From Microbispora rosea subsp. aerata (lineage in GTDB: Bacteria > Actinomycetota > Actinomycetes > Streptosporangiales > Streptosporangiaceae): a stretch of 64,000 bases of DNA. This document shows positions 34,070 through 42,672 of the stretch, one piece after another. Every line of letters starts with the position of its first letter. Positions within the stretch are counted from its first letter, which is position 1. The notes under the pieces were generated by a model that saw only the letters and a list, made by a program, of their open reading frames with translations, was not told where the DNA came from and did not search any database. The stretch covers positions 62,001 through 126,000 of the forward strand of contig NZ_BMPY01000003.1 in the NCBI RefSeq assembly GCF_014647835.1, in the 5' to 3' direction. The position numbers and the translations under genes were made by a program.

Positions 34070-36595
34070 ATGGCCCGACGCACGACGACACCCCCGCCGG
34101 ACGAGGACTTCGAGGAGCGGATCGTCGACATCGACGTGTCCGCGGAGATGCGGACGAGCTTCCTTGAGTACGCCTACTCGGTGATCTACCAGCGCGCGCT
34201 GCCCGACGCGCGCGACGGCCTCAAGCCCGTCCAGCGCCGCATCCTCTACTCGATGAGCGAGATGGGCCTGCGGCCCGACCACGGGCACGTCAAGTCCTCC
34301 CGCGTCGTCGGCGAGGTGATGGGCAAGCTGCACCCGCACGGCGACTCGGCCATCTACGACGCGCTCGTACGGCTCGCGCAGCCGTTCTCGATGCGCCTGC
34401 CGCTGGTGGACGGGCACGGCAACTTCGGCTCCCCCGACGATCTGCCCGCCGCGATGCGGTACACCGAGGCCCGCCTCGCCCCGGCCGCCATGCTCATGGT
34501 GCAGTCGATCGACGAGGACACCGTCGACTTCAAGCCCAACTACGACGGCCAGGAGACCGAGCCGTCGGTCATGCCGTCGGCGTTCCCGAACCTGCTGGTC
34601 AACGGCGCCTCCGGCATCGCGGTCGGCATGGCCACCAACATGGCCCCGCACAACCTCGGCGAGGTCATCGCGGCCGCCCGCTACCTCATCAAGAAGCCGA
34701 ACGCGACGCTGGACGAGCTCATGCGCTTCGTCCCCGGCCCCGACCTGCCGACCGGGGGCACGATCATCGGCCTGGACGGCGTCAGGGACGCGTACGAGAC
34801 CGGCCGCGGCACCTTCAAGATGCGGGCCAAGGCGACGATCGAGCAGGTCACCCCGCGCCGCAAGGGCATCGTCGTCACCGAGCTGCCGTTCAACGTCGGC
34901 CCCGAGCGGGTCGTCGCCAAGATCAAAGAGCTGGTGAACGCGAAGAAACTCACCGGCATCTCCGACCTCAAGGACCTGACCGACCGGCACAAGGGCCTGC
35001 GCCTGGTCATCGAGGTGAAGAACGGCTTCAACCCGGAGGCCGTGCTGGAGGAGCTCTATCGGCTGACGCCGATGGAGGAGAGCTTCGGCATCAACAACGT
35101 CGCCCTGGTCGACGGTCAGCCGCGCACGCTCGGCCTGCGCGAGCTGCTGTCGGTCTACGTGGACCACCGGCTCGACGTCGTGCGCAGGCGGTCGCGCTTC
35201 CGGCTGCGCAAGCGTGAGGAACGGCTTCACCTGGTCGACGGCCTCATCATCGCGCTGCTCAACATCGACCAGGTCATCCAGGTGATCCGCGGATCCGACG
35301 ACTCCGCTCAGGCCCGCGCGCGGCTCATGGAGACCTTCGAGCTGAGCGAGATCCAGGCGAACTACATCCTCGACACGCCGCTGCGCCGCCTCACCCGCTA
35401 CGACAAGCTGGAGCTCGACCGGGAGAAGGAGCAGCTCCAGGCCGACATCGCCGAGCTGAACGAGATCCTCGGCTCGGACGACCGGCTGCGCAAGGTCGTG
35501 TCGGCCGAGCTCGCCGAGGTGGCCAAGAAGTACGGCACGCCGCGCCGCACGGTCCTGCTGGAGTCGTCCGAGGCCGTCGCCACCGCCGCCGTGCCGCTGG
35601 AGGTGGCCGACGACCCCTGCCTGGTGCTGCTGTCGTCCACCGGCCTGCTCGCCCGTACGAACGACGCCTCGCCGATCTCCGGTGAGGGCGACCGAACGCC
35701 GCACGACGTGCTCGTGTCGGTGGTCCGCTCGACCGTACGCGGGGAGGTGGGCGTGGTGACCTCGAAGGGCCGGATGATCCGGGTCTCGGTGCTCGACCTG
35801 CCCGCGCTGCCGCCCTCGGCCAATCCGCCCTCGCTGGCCGGCGGGCATCCCGTCTCGGAGTACGTCTCGCTCGAACCGGACGAGAAGGTCGTCGGCCTGG
35901 GCGCGCTCGACCCCGACGGGCCGGGGCTCGCGCTCGGCACCAGACAGGGCGTGGTCAAGCGGGTCGTGCCCGAATATCCCGTGAACCGCGACGAGTTCGA
36001 GGTGATCGGGCTGCGAGACGGCGACGCGGTGGTGGGCGCCGTGGAGCTGACCTCCGCCGACCACGATCTGGTCTTCATCACCAGCGACGCGCAGCTCCTG
36101 CGCTTCCCGGCCTCCGTCGTACGGCCCCAGGGCCGCCCGGCGGGCGGCATGGCCGGTGTGCGCCTCGACGGGAGCGCGAAGGTCGTCTTCTTCGGCGCGG
36201 TCGATCCCACCCGGGAGGCGCGCGTGGTGACGGTCGCCGGCTCCTCCACCGCCCTGCCCGGCACCCAGATGGGCTCGGGCAAGGTCTCCGACTACGCCGA
36301 CTTCCCGCCGAAGGGGCGCGCCACCGGCGGCGTGCGCGCCCAGCGCTTCCTGAAGGGCGAGGACGTCCTGCTGCTCGCCTACGCCGGCCCGGCGCCCGTC
36401 AAGGCCGTGTCCGCCACGGGCAAGCCGGTGCCGCTGCCGGAGGAGCTGGGCCGCCGCGACGGTTCGGGCGTACGCCTCGTGCACGCCGTCGCCGCGATCG
36501 GCGGCGCACTGGGCACGGACGGCGGCGGGGAGACCGCGACCGAGGGCGGCATGGCCACCACCGGCGACACCGGCGGTGAAGAGCCGCTCTCCTGA
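34070..36595 (+). CDS. parC: DNA gyrase/topoisomerase IV subunit A (ParC-type)
   Basis: 841 residues from the ATG at 34070. Landmarks are [20 protein letters not shown], the quinolone-region [18 protein letters not shown], the catalytic Tyr131 in [12 protein letters not shown] and the tower [19 protein letters not shown]-terminal beta-pinwheel follows (about 510-800). It cleaves and rejoins DNA as A2B2 with the B subunit. The partner gene is 14 kb away on the other strand (50564-52636). The C-terminal 40 residues are Gly/Thr-rich. Two hairpin repeats follow immediately. Confidence 0.93.
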   Translation: MARRTTTPPPDEDFEERIVDIDVSAEMRTSFLEYAYSVIYQRALPDARDGLKPVQRRILYSMSEMGLRPDHGHVKSSRVVGEVMGKLHPHGDSAIYDALVRLAQPFSMRLPLVDGHGNFGSPDDLPAAMRYTEARLAPAAMLMVQSIDEDTVDFKPNYDGQETEPSVMPSAFPNLLVNGASGIAVGMATNMAPHNLGEVIAAARYLIKKPNATLDELMRFVPGPDLPTGGTIIGLDGVRDAYETGRGTFKMRAKATIEQVTPRRKGIVVTELPFNVGPERVVAKIKELVNAKKLTGISDLKDLTDRHKGLRLVIEVKNGFNPEAVLEELYRLTPMEESFGINNVALVDGQPRTLGLRELLSVYVDHRLDVVRRRSRFRLRKREERLHLVDGLIIALLNIDQVIQVIRGSDDSAQARARLMETFELSEIQANYILDTPLRRLTRYDKLELDREKEQLQADIAELNEILGSDDRLRKVVSAELAEVAKKYGTPRRTVLLESSEAVATAAVPLEVADDPCLVLLSSTGLLARTNDASPISGEGDRTPHDVLVSVVRSTVRGEVGVVTSKGRMIRVSVLDLPALPPSANPPSLAGGHPVSEYVSLEPDEKVVGLGALDPDGPGLALGTRQGVVKRVVPEYPVNRDEFEVIGLRDGDAVVGAVELTSADHDLVFITSDAQLLRFPASVVRPQGRPAGGMAGVRLDGSAKVVFFGAVDPTREARVVTVAGSSTALPGTQMGSGKVSDYADFPPKGRATGGVRAQRFLKGEDVLLLAYAGPAPVKAVSATGKPVPLPEELGRRDGSGVRLVHAVAAIGGALGTDGGGETATEGGMATTGDTGGEEPLS

Positions 36596-36613
36596 GGCCG
36601 AATAGCTCCAGGC

Positions 36614-36750
36614 GGAGGCGTCGTCGCCCATAGCTGAGCCTTGGGCGACGACTCCCGCGAGCGATCCTCGCAGCGGGCCGCACCCGCCGCGATAACCGCG
36701 AGCTTCTGGCCCGGGTGAGCGGGTGGGGACAACACCGCACCGCGGCGAGA
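36614..36750. repeat. Dispersed hairpin repeat, copy A
   Basis: It begins with an 11-bp perfect stem, GTCGTCGCCCA (36620-36630) with TGGGCGACGAC (36642-36652). It continues through CCCGCGAGCGATCCTCGCAG, CGATAACCGCGAGCTTCT and GGGTGGGGACAACACCG. It aligns along its length with copy B (36751-36900), which has about 20 extra bases after the hairpin, and in reverse complement with copy C in the fab operon. Confidence 0.75.
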
Positions 36751-36900
36751 CGGAGTCGTCGCCCGTAGCGGAGTCATGGGCGACGACGCCGGGGGCCGCG
36801 AAGTACGCGAAACCCGCGAGCGATCCTCGCAGCGAGCCGCGCCCGCCGTGATAACCACGAGTTTCTTGGGTGACGGGTGGGGCGACAAGGCGGCGAGGCG
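36751..36900. repeat. Dispersed hairpin repeat, copy B
   Basis: It has a 10-bp perfect stem, GTCGTCGCCC (36755-36764) with GGGCGACGAC (36778-36787), then CCCGCGAGCGATCCTCGCAG, GTGATAACCACGAGTTTCTT and GGGTGGGGCGACAAGGCGGC. It is in the same orientation as copy A. Hairpin stems are conserved by compensating changes while loop bases differ, suggesting selection for the structure. Confidence 0.75.
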
Positions 36901-37003
36901 TCGCCGGGGCCACGCGCGGCGGGTCATGAGCGGTCAAAGACGGCTCAGCCGCGTCCGTTGAGGCCGGGCGGGATCGGCCCGCTATGGCCGGGCGGACTCC
37001 GGT

Positions 37004-37969
37004 TCAGGTGGCCGCCGGGCCGCCCCGGAACGACGCGCGGTATGCCTGCGGCGTGGTTCCCACGACCCGCTTGAACCGCTCCCGGAACGCGGTCGGCGAC
37101 CCGAACCCGGCCTGCGCGGCGATGCGCTCGATGCCGTGGTCGGTGTTCTCCAGCAGATACTGCGCCCGCCGCACCCGGGCGCGCAGCAGCCACTGCAGCG
37201 GAGTGGTGCCGGTCTGCTGGCGGAAGCGCCGGCTGAAGGTGCGCTCGCTCATCCCGCTGCGGGCCGCCAGCTCCGCCAGGGTGATGTCGCGGCCGAGGTT
37301 GTCCTCGATCCACGCCAGCACCGGCTCCAGCAGTGAGCCGCTGGGCACCGGCGGATGCTCGTGGACGATGAACTGGGCCTGGCCGCCCTCCCGCTCCAGC
37401 GGCATCACCGACAGGCGCGCGGCGTCGGCCGCGACGGCCGAGCCGTGATCGCGTCTGATCATGTGCAGGCACAGGTCGAGCCCCGCCGCCGCGCCCGCGG
37501 AGGTGAGCACCTGCCCGTTGTCGACGTACAGCACGTCGGGCCACACGTCCACCGACGGGAACCGCCGGGCCAGCTCGTGCGCCGCCGCCCAGTGCGTGGT
37601 CGCCCGCAGGCCGTCCAGCAGCCCGGCCGCCGCGAGCGTGAACGCGCCCGCGCAGATCGAGGCGAGGCGGGTGCCCCGCGCGGCCGCCCCGCGCAGGGCC
37701 TCCAGCGCCTCGGGCGGGGGCGGCCCGGCCCGCTCCGAACGGCCGGGGACGATGACCGTGTCGGCCTCCGCGAGCGTGTCCAGGCCGTACGGCACGCGCA
37801 GGGCGAACGCCCCGGCCGTCACCTCGGGGGCGGGCCCGCACACCCGCACCCGGTAGGGCGTGCGGCCGTCCGGCAGGCGGGTGCGGCCGAACACCTCGAT
37901 GGGGGTCGCCAGGTCGAACGGGATGACATGGTCCAGTGCCAGGATCGCCACGGTGTGCACGATCGCCAC
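37004..37969 (-). CDS. GlxA-type transcriptional regulator (DJ-1/PfpI + AraC HTH)
   Basis: About 321 residues from GTG 37969; alternatives lie at 38014 (TTG) and a few codons downstream. Residues 1-165 form a DJ-1/PfpI domain ([20 protein letters not shown] with the elbow Cys, [10 protein letters not shown]). The C-terminal 95 residues are an AraC/XylS double HTH ([20 protein letters not shown] and [20 protein letters not shown]). Such proteins often control amine or osmolyte use. It lies between the repeats and the polyamine cluster and may belong to the island. Confidence 0.88.
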   Translation of the reverse strand: MAIVHTVAILALDHVIPFDLATPIEVFGRTRLPDGRTPYRVRVCGPAPEVTAGAFALRVPYGLDTLAEADTVIVPGRSERAGPPPPEALEALRGAAARGTRLASICAGAFTLAAAGLLDGLRATTHWAAAHELARRFPSVDVWPDVLYVDNGQVLTSAGAAAGLDLCLHMIRRDHGSAVAADAARLSVMPLEREGGQAQFIVHEHPPVPSGSLLEPVLAWIEDNLGRDITLAELAARSGMSERTFSRRFRQQTGTTPLQWLLRARVRRAQYLLENTDHGIERIAAQAGFGSPTAFRERFKRVVGTTPQAYRASFRGGPAAT

Positions 37970-38086
37970 GATAGATCGGATCCCGCCGGTGGACTGACCT
38001 CCGTTCCTGTACAAACAGCCTGGCAGCGGGGGTTGGCGAGAACCCGTTGGCCCGTGCCGTTCTCGCCGCTGGAATCGACGGCGGGG

Positions 38087-39208
38087 TCAGTAGACGAAGT
38101 CCTCGGAGTTGTGCGCCCGCAGCGACCCCCAGGGATTGTGATATTTGCTGTTGTCGTCCACGGGGTGGCCGTGAAACATCCCGTAGTTGACGTGGCCCGG
38201 CGGGAAGACCTCGGGCGTGAAGTAGTCGAGCATCAGATTCGACCAGACTTCCGCGTCCCCGTACGAATCCTCCAGGCGCCGGCCGTCCACGGTGACCTCG
38301 GTGGGCACGAGGACGTCGGTGTGGTACGTCGCCGAGTAACGCAACGGGTCGAAATCCTTCGGAATGTACGACGGGAGATGCCGGGGGATCTTGCTTGCGA
38401 TCCCCTCGTCGAGCGGGCAGCTTCGCCGGTTGTGCCAGCTCGCGCTCGGCAGGGTCGGGTGACCTATCCCGCCGTTGCCGACCGACCGCCACGCGGTGGC
38501 CCGGACGAAGTCAACGGCCTCCTCGAGGCTGCCCGCCATCCCTTTCATCACGAGGGTGTTCGCGTAGTGCCCGACGGAGTTCATCGAGAACATGAGACCG
38601 CCGGGGACCCGCCTGTCGTGATTGCGCGTCCCGTGCGCGCCCGAGTAGAAGATGTTGCAGCCCGCTCTGAACATCGTCAGCGCGCCGTCGGGGCGGCGCA
38701 GCGGAATGGCCTCGGTGTATATCGCGTCGGGCGCGATCGGAATGTGCTCCACGAGATACAGCTCCGACAGGGCGAGGCACGCCCGCAGCAGCTCTTCACC
38801 CGGCGCGGCGTACGCCAGCCGCGCCGAGTTGAACATGATGAGAAACGCGCTCGACAATCCCTGCTCGGCGACGTCCTTCCAGGCCCGGCGGGCGCTTTGG
38901 ATCTTCGCGCTGACGTGCTCGGCGCCGGCGTCAATGTCCTCCTCGTCGATCCAGCAGAGCGTCGCGCCGAGTCCCTTCGACGCGGCCGGCCCCTTGTCCT
39001 GGTGGGCGGCGAGCCGCCCGAAAAGACACGGCTGCCTGCGCCCGATCCAGTGGAAGAGCGCGGCCCGCTTGTCCTCGTAGGCCGCGTCCGACAGCAGCAC
39101 CTTGTTCGCCTGCTCGATGTCCTCGCCGAAGTCGGTGCCGGAGGGAAGCTGGGGCAGCCCGTCGAGGAGATCTCGGAGTGATCTATCCAAATAAGTCCAG
39201 TTATGCAA
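38087..39208 (-). CDS. Unknown protein coupled to the decarboxylase of the homospermidine cluster
   Basis: 373 residues from a TTG (LHNWTYLDRSLRDLLDGLPQ) with GGGGAGCGG just upstream. The start overlaps the stop of the decarboxylase gene by 8 bases, so the two are translationally coupled. The segment IGRRQPCLFGRLAAHQDKG slightly resembles the PC..G region of the YqcI/YcgG family of heme N-oxygenases, but the rest does not clearly follow it. Other notable blocks are FRAGCNIFYSGAHGTRNHD, GGLMFSMNSVGHYANTL and GHPVDDNSKYHNPWGSL. It is soluble, rich in His, Asn and Tyr. A tailoring enzyme for the pathway product is inferred from position only. Confidence 0.75.
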   Translation of the reverse strand: MHNWTYLDRSLRDLLDGLPQLPSGTDFGEDIEQANKVLLSDAAYEDKRAALFHWIGRRQPCLFGRLAAHQDKGPAASKGLGATLCWIDEEDIDAGAEHVSAKIQSARRAWKDVAEQGLSSAFLIMFNSARLAYAAPGEELLRACLALSELYLVEHIPIAPDAIYTEAIPLRRPDGALTMFRAGCNIFYSGAHGTRNHDRRVPGGLMFSMNSVGHYANTLVMKGMAGSLEEAVDFVRATAWRSVGNGGIGHPTLPSASWHNRRSCPLDEGIASKIPRHLPSYIPKDFDPLRYSATYHTDVLVPTEVTVDGRRLEDSYGDAEVWSNLMLDYFTPEVFPPGHVNYGMFHGHPVDDNSKYHNPWGSLRAHNSEDFVY

Positions 39209-40364
39209 GATCCGCTCCCCGGTAACAGTAGGTCGCGACGGGCGGAATGCCGTTGAATCCCACGGAGGCGTAGGTGGAGGTGTAGGCGCCGCAGCCGAGG
39301 AAGTCGATGTAGTCGCCGATCCGCAGATCCAGGCTCAGGTAGCGGGGCTTGCGCTCGTACAGGATGTCGGCGCTGTCGCAGGTGGGCCCGGCGAGGATGA
39401 CCGGTCCGACCTCGGCCCCGGTGTCGTTCTCGCAGACGAGCGGATATTCGATCGCCTCGCCCTCGGTCTCCGCGAGCCCGCCGAAGCGGCCGATGTCCAG
39501 GTAGACCCACCGCTCGTGCGCGTTGTAGGACTTCTTCGAGATGAGCAGAACGCGCGACCGGAGCACGCCGGCGTCTCCGGCGATGAACCTCCCGGGTTCG
39601 AGCACGATGTCCACGGGCCGGTCGGCGAACCTGTTCGCGATCGACTCGTGGATGCGCTTGGCGTACTCCTCCAGAGCCGGCACCTCCGGGCCGTAGTTCG
39701 CCGGCAGTCCTCCGCCCAGATTCACCGTGGAAAGCTCGACGCCGCGCTGCCGGGCCTCCGCGAAGATCGCGGCGGCCGACTCGACACCCGCGTCCCAGCT
39801 CTCCGGACGCAGCTGCTGCGAGCCCACGTGGAAGGAGACGCCACAGGGGGTCAGCCCCAGTTCGGCCGCGAGAACCAGCAGATCGACCGCCATCGTGACG
39901 TCGCAGCCGAACTTCCGGCTGAGCGGCCACTGGGCGCCCTCGCTGCTCACGAGGATCCGGCAGGCGACGGTGGCCCCGGGGGCGGCGTCGGCTATCTTCC
40001 GCAGCTCGGCCTCGCTGTCGAAGGCGTACAGCTTTATCCCGTGCGCCGCCGCGAAAGCGATGTCCTCGTGCTTTTTGATCGTGTTGCCGAAGGAGATCCG
40101 GCTCGGTTCCACCCCGAGCCCCAGACACAGTTCGATCTCACCGCGGCTGGCCACGTCGAAGGACGATCCGAGATCGCGGAGTGTGGCGATCACCTCGGGA
40201 TGCGGATTCGCCTTGACCGCGTAATAAGAGGTCGCCGCGGGAAACGCCGCCGTCAGCTCCCGGTACCGGAGAGCGACGACATCGAGGTCAATGGCGACGA
40301 AAGGGGTGGGCGGATCGTGCAGAGCGGCAAAATCCCGGAACGCCTTCAATGAGGTTTCCGACAC
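39201..40364 (-). CDS. PLP-dependent ornithine/lysine decarboxylase-like enzyme (alanine-racemase fold)
   Basis: 387 residues from a GTG with GAGGAG five bases upstream. Fold-III motifs: PLP Lys51 in SYYAVKANPHPEV, GVSFHVGSQQ, TVNLGGGLPANYG, DIVLEPGRFIAGDAG, and Cys329 in LAGPTCDSADILYE, the substrate-binding loop of ornithine and lysine/ornithine decarboxylases. A diaminopimelate decarboxylase is less likely from this loop. It would make putrescine from ornithine, feeding homospermidine synthase encoded at 45728-47203. It is followed by the coupled unknown gene and preceded by an Lrp regulator. Confidence 0.9.
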   Translation of the reverse strand: MSETSLKAFRDFAALHDPPTPFVAIDLDVVALRYRELTAAFPAATSYYAVKANPHPEVIATLRDLGSSFDVASRGEIELCLGLGVEPSRISFGNTIKKHEDIAFAAAHGIKLYAFDSEAELRKIADAAPGATVACRILVSSEGAQWPLSRKFGCDVTMAVDLLVLAAELGLTPCGVSFHVGSQQLRPESWDAGVESAAAIFAEARQRGVELSTVNLGGGLPANYGPEVPALEEYAKRIHESIANRFADRPVDIVLEPGRFIAGDAGVLRSRVLLISKKSYNAHERWVYLDIGRFGGLAETEGEAIEYPLVCENDTGAEVGPVILAGPTCDSADILYERKPRYLSLDLRIGDYIDFLGCGAYTSTYASVGFNGIPPVATYCYRGADLA

Positions 40365-40390
40365 TGAAACTCCTCATCAGAGGTCACATG

Positions 40391-40406
40391 AAGGGCAGGC
40401 GCCCTT
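40391..40406. promoter_or_regulatory. Inverted repeat upstream of the decarboxylase gene
   Basis: AAGGGC, 4-base spacer, GCCCTT, located 27 bases upstream of the decarboxylase start within the 146-bp gap after the lrp gene. Candidate operator for the neighbouring Lrp-type or LuxR-type protein. Confidence 0.4.
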
Positions 40407-40510
40407 TCCGTGTCTTTGGTAACCCCTGAAGGGAGAGACAGTCCCTGACCAGACGATTCCGACCCCCGCCGGGTGATGGCAGGGATATGCCCGAAACCGG
40501 CGGTCGCCGG

Positions 40511-41002
40511 TCAGGACCGCGAGGCCGCGGAGGACGGCCGCCGGTCGCTTCCGCCGTCGTCGAGCGGCCGTTTCCTCGGAACCTGCCCGAGGTGCGCGAA
40601 GATCTCGACGTGCCGCACGCTTTCGACGTTCCGGATCTCGTTGACCCGGCGAATCAGGCCCTCGTCGCTCTCCGCGAAGATCCAGGCCACGATGTCGACC
40701 GATCCGGTCGTCAGAGCGAGGCGATCGACCCCGTCGACGGCGCCGATCCTTTCCAGGGCCGCCTCGAGGTCGCCCTTACATCTGATGCCGAGAGTCGCCG
40801 TACGGGAAAAACCGAGCCGCTCGAGATCCACGACGCAGGTGAATTTGAGAACGCTCGCGTCGAGCAGAGTCCGCACGCGCTGGCGTGTCGCCGCTTCGGA
40901 CAGCCCGACCGCCCTGCCGAGAGCCGAGTAGGAGATCCGCCCATCCTGCCGCAGAATTTCGATGATCTTGCTGGAGATTGCGTCGATGCGCGTATTGGTC
41001 AC
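40511..41002 (-). CDS. Lrp/AsnC-family transcriptional regulator
   Basis: 163 residues from a GTG (VTNTRIDAISSKIIEILRQDG). An N-terminal winged HTH (ISYSALGRAVGLSEAATRQR, about 24-43) is followed by a RAM ligand-binding domain (SVDIVAWIFAESDEGLIRRV, VESVRHVEIFAHLGQV). Lrp proteins respond to amino acids; ornithine or lysine would fit here. It is 54 bp after the LuxR-type gene and 146 bp before the decarboxylase, in one direction, so it is a likely cluster-specific regulator. Confidence 0.9.
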   Translation of the reverse strand: MTNTRIDAISSKIIEILRQDGRISYSALGRAVGLSEAATRQRVRTLLDASVLKFTCVVDLERLGFSRTATLGIRCKGDLEAALERIGAVDGVDRLALTTGSVDIVAWIFAESDEGLIRRVNEIRNVESVRHVEIFAHLGQVPRKRPLDDGGSDRRPSSAASRS

Positions 41003-41056
41003 GATCTCTTCCTCGGGGCGCCGGCCGGTCCGCCGGCGTCCTGCGTTTCGAATGGC

Positions 41057-41677
41057 TCACGCGGAGCAGGCGTCGTCGTAGGAATCGAGCAATCCCCATC
41101 GCGCGGCCTGCGCTATCGCCTGGGATCGATTTCGCACGCCCATGCTCCGATAGACGGACGCCAGCCGGCGAAACATCTCCCTTTCCGAATATCCGGCCTG
41201 GGCGGCGATATACGCGATGGACTGTCCGGCCGCCAGCTGGCGAAGCCACTGCACTTCCTGTAAATCCAGAGGCGGCTGATCGATCCTTTCTGTGGCGTTG
41301 CTGAGCAATGACTGGGTGAGCGCGTACGGCAGCAGGCTTTCGCGGGCCAGGCTGGCGTGCACCGCCCGCACGATGGTCGTCGGCTCGGAGTGCCACGAAA
41401 GTGCGGAGTAGGCGCCGAGTCGCAGAGCGCGACGGCGTTCACCATCGGTCGGATCGGCCAATACGGAGACGACGGGCACCTGCCGCGCCACCCTGCCGAT
41501 GCAGCGGAAGTGCTCGGTCGACGTCACCACGATCACAGCGGCGGAAACACCCGCGGCCGAGTGCGGCTCAAACTCCCTGGGGAGGGTGTTTACGCAGAAG
41601 CCCGCATCTGTGAGCACGGACGCCAATCCCCGGCTATACGTGGGGGTGTCGCTGATGATTCCGACCTGCGCGTTCAT
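41057..41677 (-). CDS. Orphan LuxR-type regulator with a degenerate receiver domain
   Basis: 206 residues from an ATG with GGGGAGAC upstream. The N-terminal 120 residues look like a response regulator receiver (VGIISDTPTYSRGLASVLTD), but the phosphoacceptor Asp position reads AAVIVVTSTEH, so phosphorylation is unlikely. The C-terminal LuxR HTH is QSIAYIAAQAGYSEREMFRR followed by LASVYRSMGVRNRSQAIAQA. No histidine kinase is adjacent. It is the first gene of the minus-strand arm of the island cluster. Confidence 0.82.
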   Translation of the reverse strand: MNAQVGIISDTPTYSRGLASVLTDAGFCVNTLPREFEPHSAAGVSAAVIVVTSTEHFRCIGRVARQVPVVSVLADPTDGERRRALRLGAYSALSWHSEPTTIVRAVHASLARESLLPYALTQSLLSNATERIDQPPLDLQEVQWLRQLAAGQSIAYIAAQAGYSEREMFRRLASVYRSMGVRNRSQAIAQAARWGLLDSYDDACSA

Positions 41678-42301
41678 TCACACGTCTCCCCGTGCAGCAG
41701 GATGCGGTGCAGGATTATCACATCTGGGTCCAGCCACTACAAGACGGTTGTCCGCGATGTGCGCGCTGACCGCACGCATGTCGAATGACACGGCATCTCG
41801 TCAGCCGTCGTGATTGCGATGATAGGGAATCTTTGTTACATGCGGGATCGGCCGCACCCCCGTTCGGGGAATACACGTCCCGCGAACGCCCGCCTGGCCT
41901 GCGCGAAGATCCCCCGGCAGCGTACGGCAAGTCTTTCCTCAGTGAGAGATCTGCGGCAAACCATGGCCAGTTGTCGCTAGATGCGGCGTTTGGGGTGATT
42001 ATCGAATTGGAACGATCTCAACGCCATTCAGCCATGTGCGATGAAGGGGCGCCATATCACAGCTCACCGAAGCGATTGCGCGACGGACGCCGGGACGCGG
42101 CCGCGGGCGAACGGCCGATCCGGCCGGCGTCGAGTCCGCCCCGGAACCGCCGCGACCTGGAGTTTGGCAGGGCCCTGCCGACTGCCGGCAGTGACGCGCG
42201 CCGACTTGGCAGGATCGGGTGACGGACGCGGATGTTATCAATGCTGGCGTGATCGGTGATTACGGCCGGATCCGAACCGCGAAAGCCGCCGGGTCCCCGC
42301 C
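41678..42301. promoter_or_regulatory. Divergent regulatory region of the homospermidine cluster
   Basis: A 624-bp region, less GC-rich than its surroundings, between the LuxR-type gene (minus) and the cupin gene (plus). No gene is convincing: the open frame at 41785-42222 has no family sequence and no RBS. It contains two adjacent palindromes at 42166-42192 and repeated TTGGCAGG words. Its size and composition suggest promoters for both arms. Confidence 0.55.
42166..42192. promoter_or_regulatory. Two adjacent perfect palindromes upstream of the cupin gene
   Basis: GGCAGGGCCCTGCC (42166-42179) and ACTGCCGGCAGT (42181-42192) are separated by one base, about 110 bases before the cupin start. 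Both contain CTGCC/GGCAG half sites, and TTGGCAGG recurs at about 42205. Likely a multi-site operator. Confidence 0.5.
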
Positions 42302-42652
42302 ATGATGATCAGAGACATCGCCAATCTTCGGTTCGAGCCGGCTTATGGCGTTTGCTACCAGCACCTCTACCCGCACGCGGGCGAGGAGGCCGCCGACTGG
42401 GGATGCGGATATGCCGTCCTCGAGGCGAACAGGCAGACCGTGCCGCATCGGCACGAGGAGAACGAGGCGTTCGTCGTGCTGTCCGGTCACGGCACGATGG
42501 CCGTCGGCGAGGAGACCGCCCGGGTGACGGCGCCTTCGATGGTTCTCATCCCCGGCGACCTAACCCATTGGCTGCGCAACGACAGCGACACCGAACCACT
42601 GGTGTTCCTCTCCATTTACTGGCCCGCCTCGTTCGGTGCCATCGACCTGTGA
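42302..42652 (+). CDS. Small cupin-domain protein
   Basis: 116 residues. A single cupin with both metal motifs: VPHRHEENEAFVVLSGHG (HxH...E...G) and VLIPGDLTHWLRN (second His). It could be a small dioxygenase or isomerase of the pathway or a ligand sensor. It starts the plus-strand arm and is followed 20 bp later by the synthetase-like gene. The RBS is weak; an alternative ATG lies one codon downstream. Confidence 0.85.
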   Translation: MMIRDIANLRFEPAYGVCYQHLYPHAGEEAADWGCGYAVLEANRQTVPHRHEENEAFVVLSGHGTMAVGEETARVTAPSMVLIPGDLTHWLRNDSDTEPLVFLSIYWPASFGAIDL

Positions 42653-42672
42653 ACGAAGGACAGCGCCGAACC

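Larger units (their letters stand above)
36596..37003. other. 408-bp gap after parC occupied by two hairpin repeats
   Basis: No gene is supported. About 290 bases are two tandem, diverged copies of one repeat (annotated separately). The remaining 100 bases up to the end of the minus-strand GlxA-type gene hold nothing I recognise. Confidence 0.65.

Noticed and set aside
41785-42222. A 145-codon plus-strand frame in the divergent region of the island
   Set aside because: No RBS, no hydrophobic core or motif, and it spans the two palindromes; more likely regulatory DNA.
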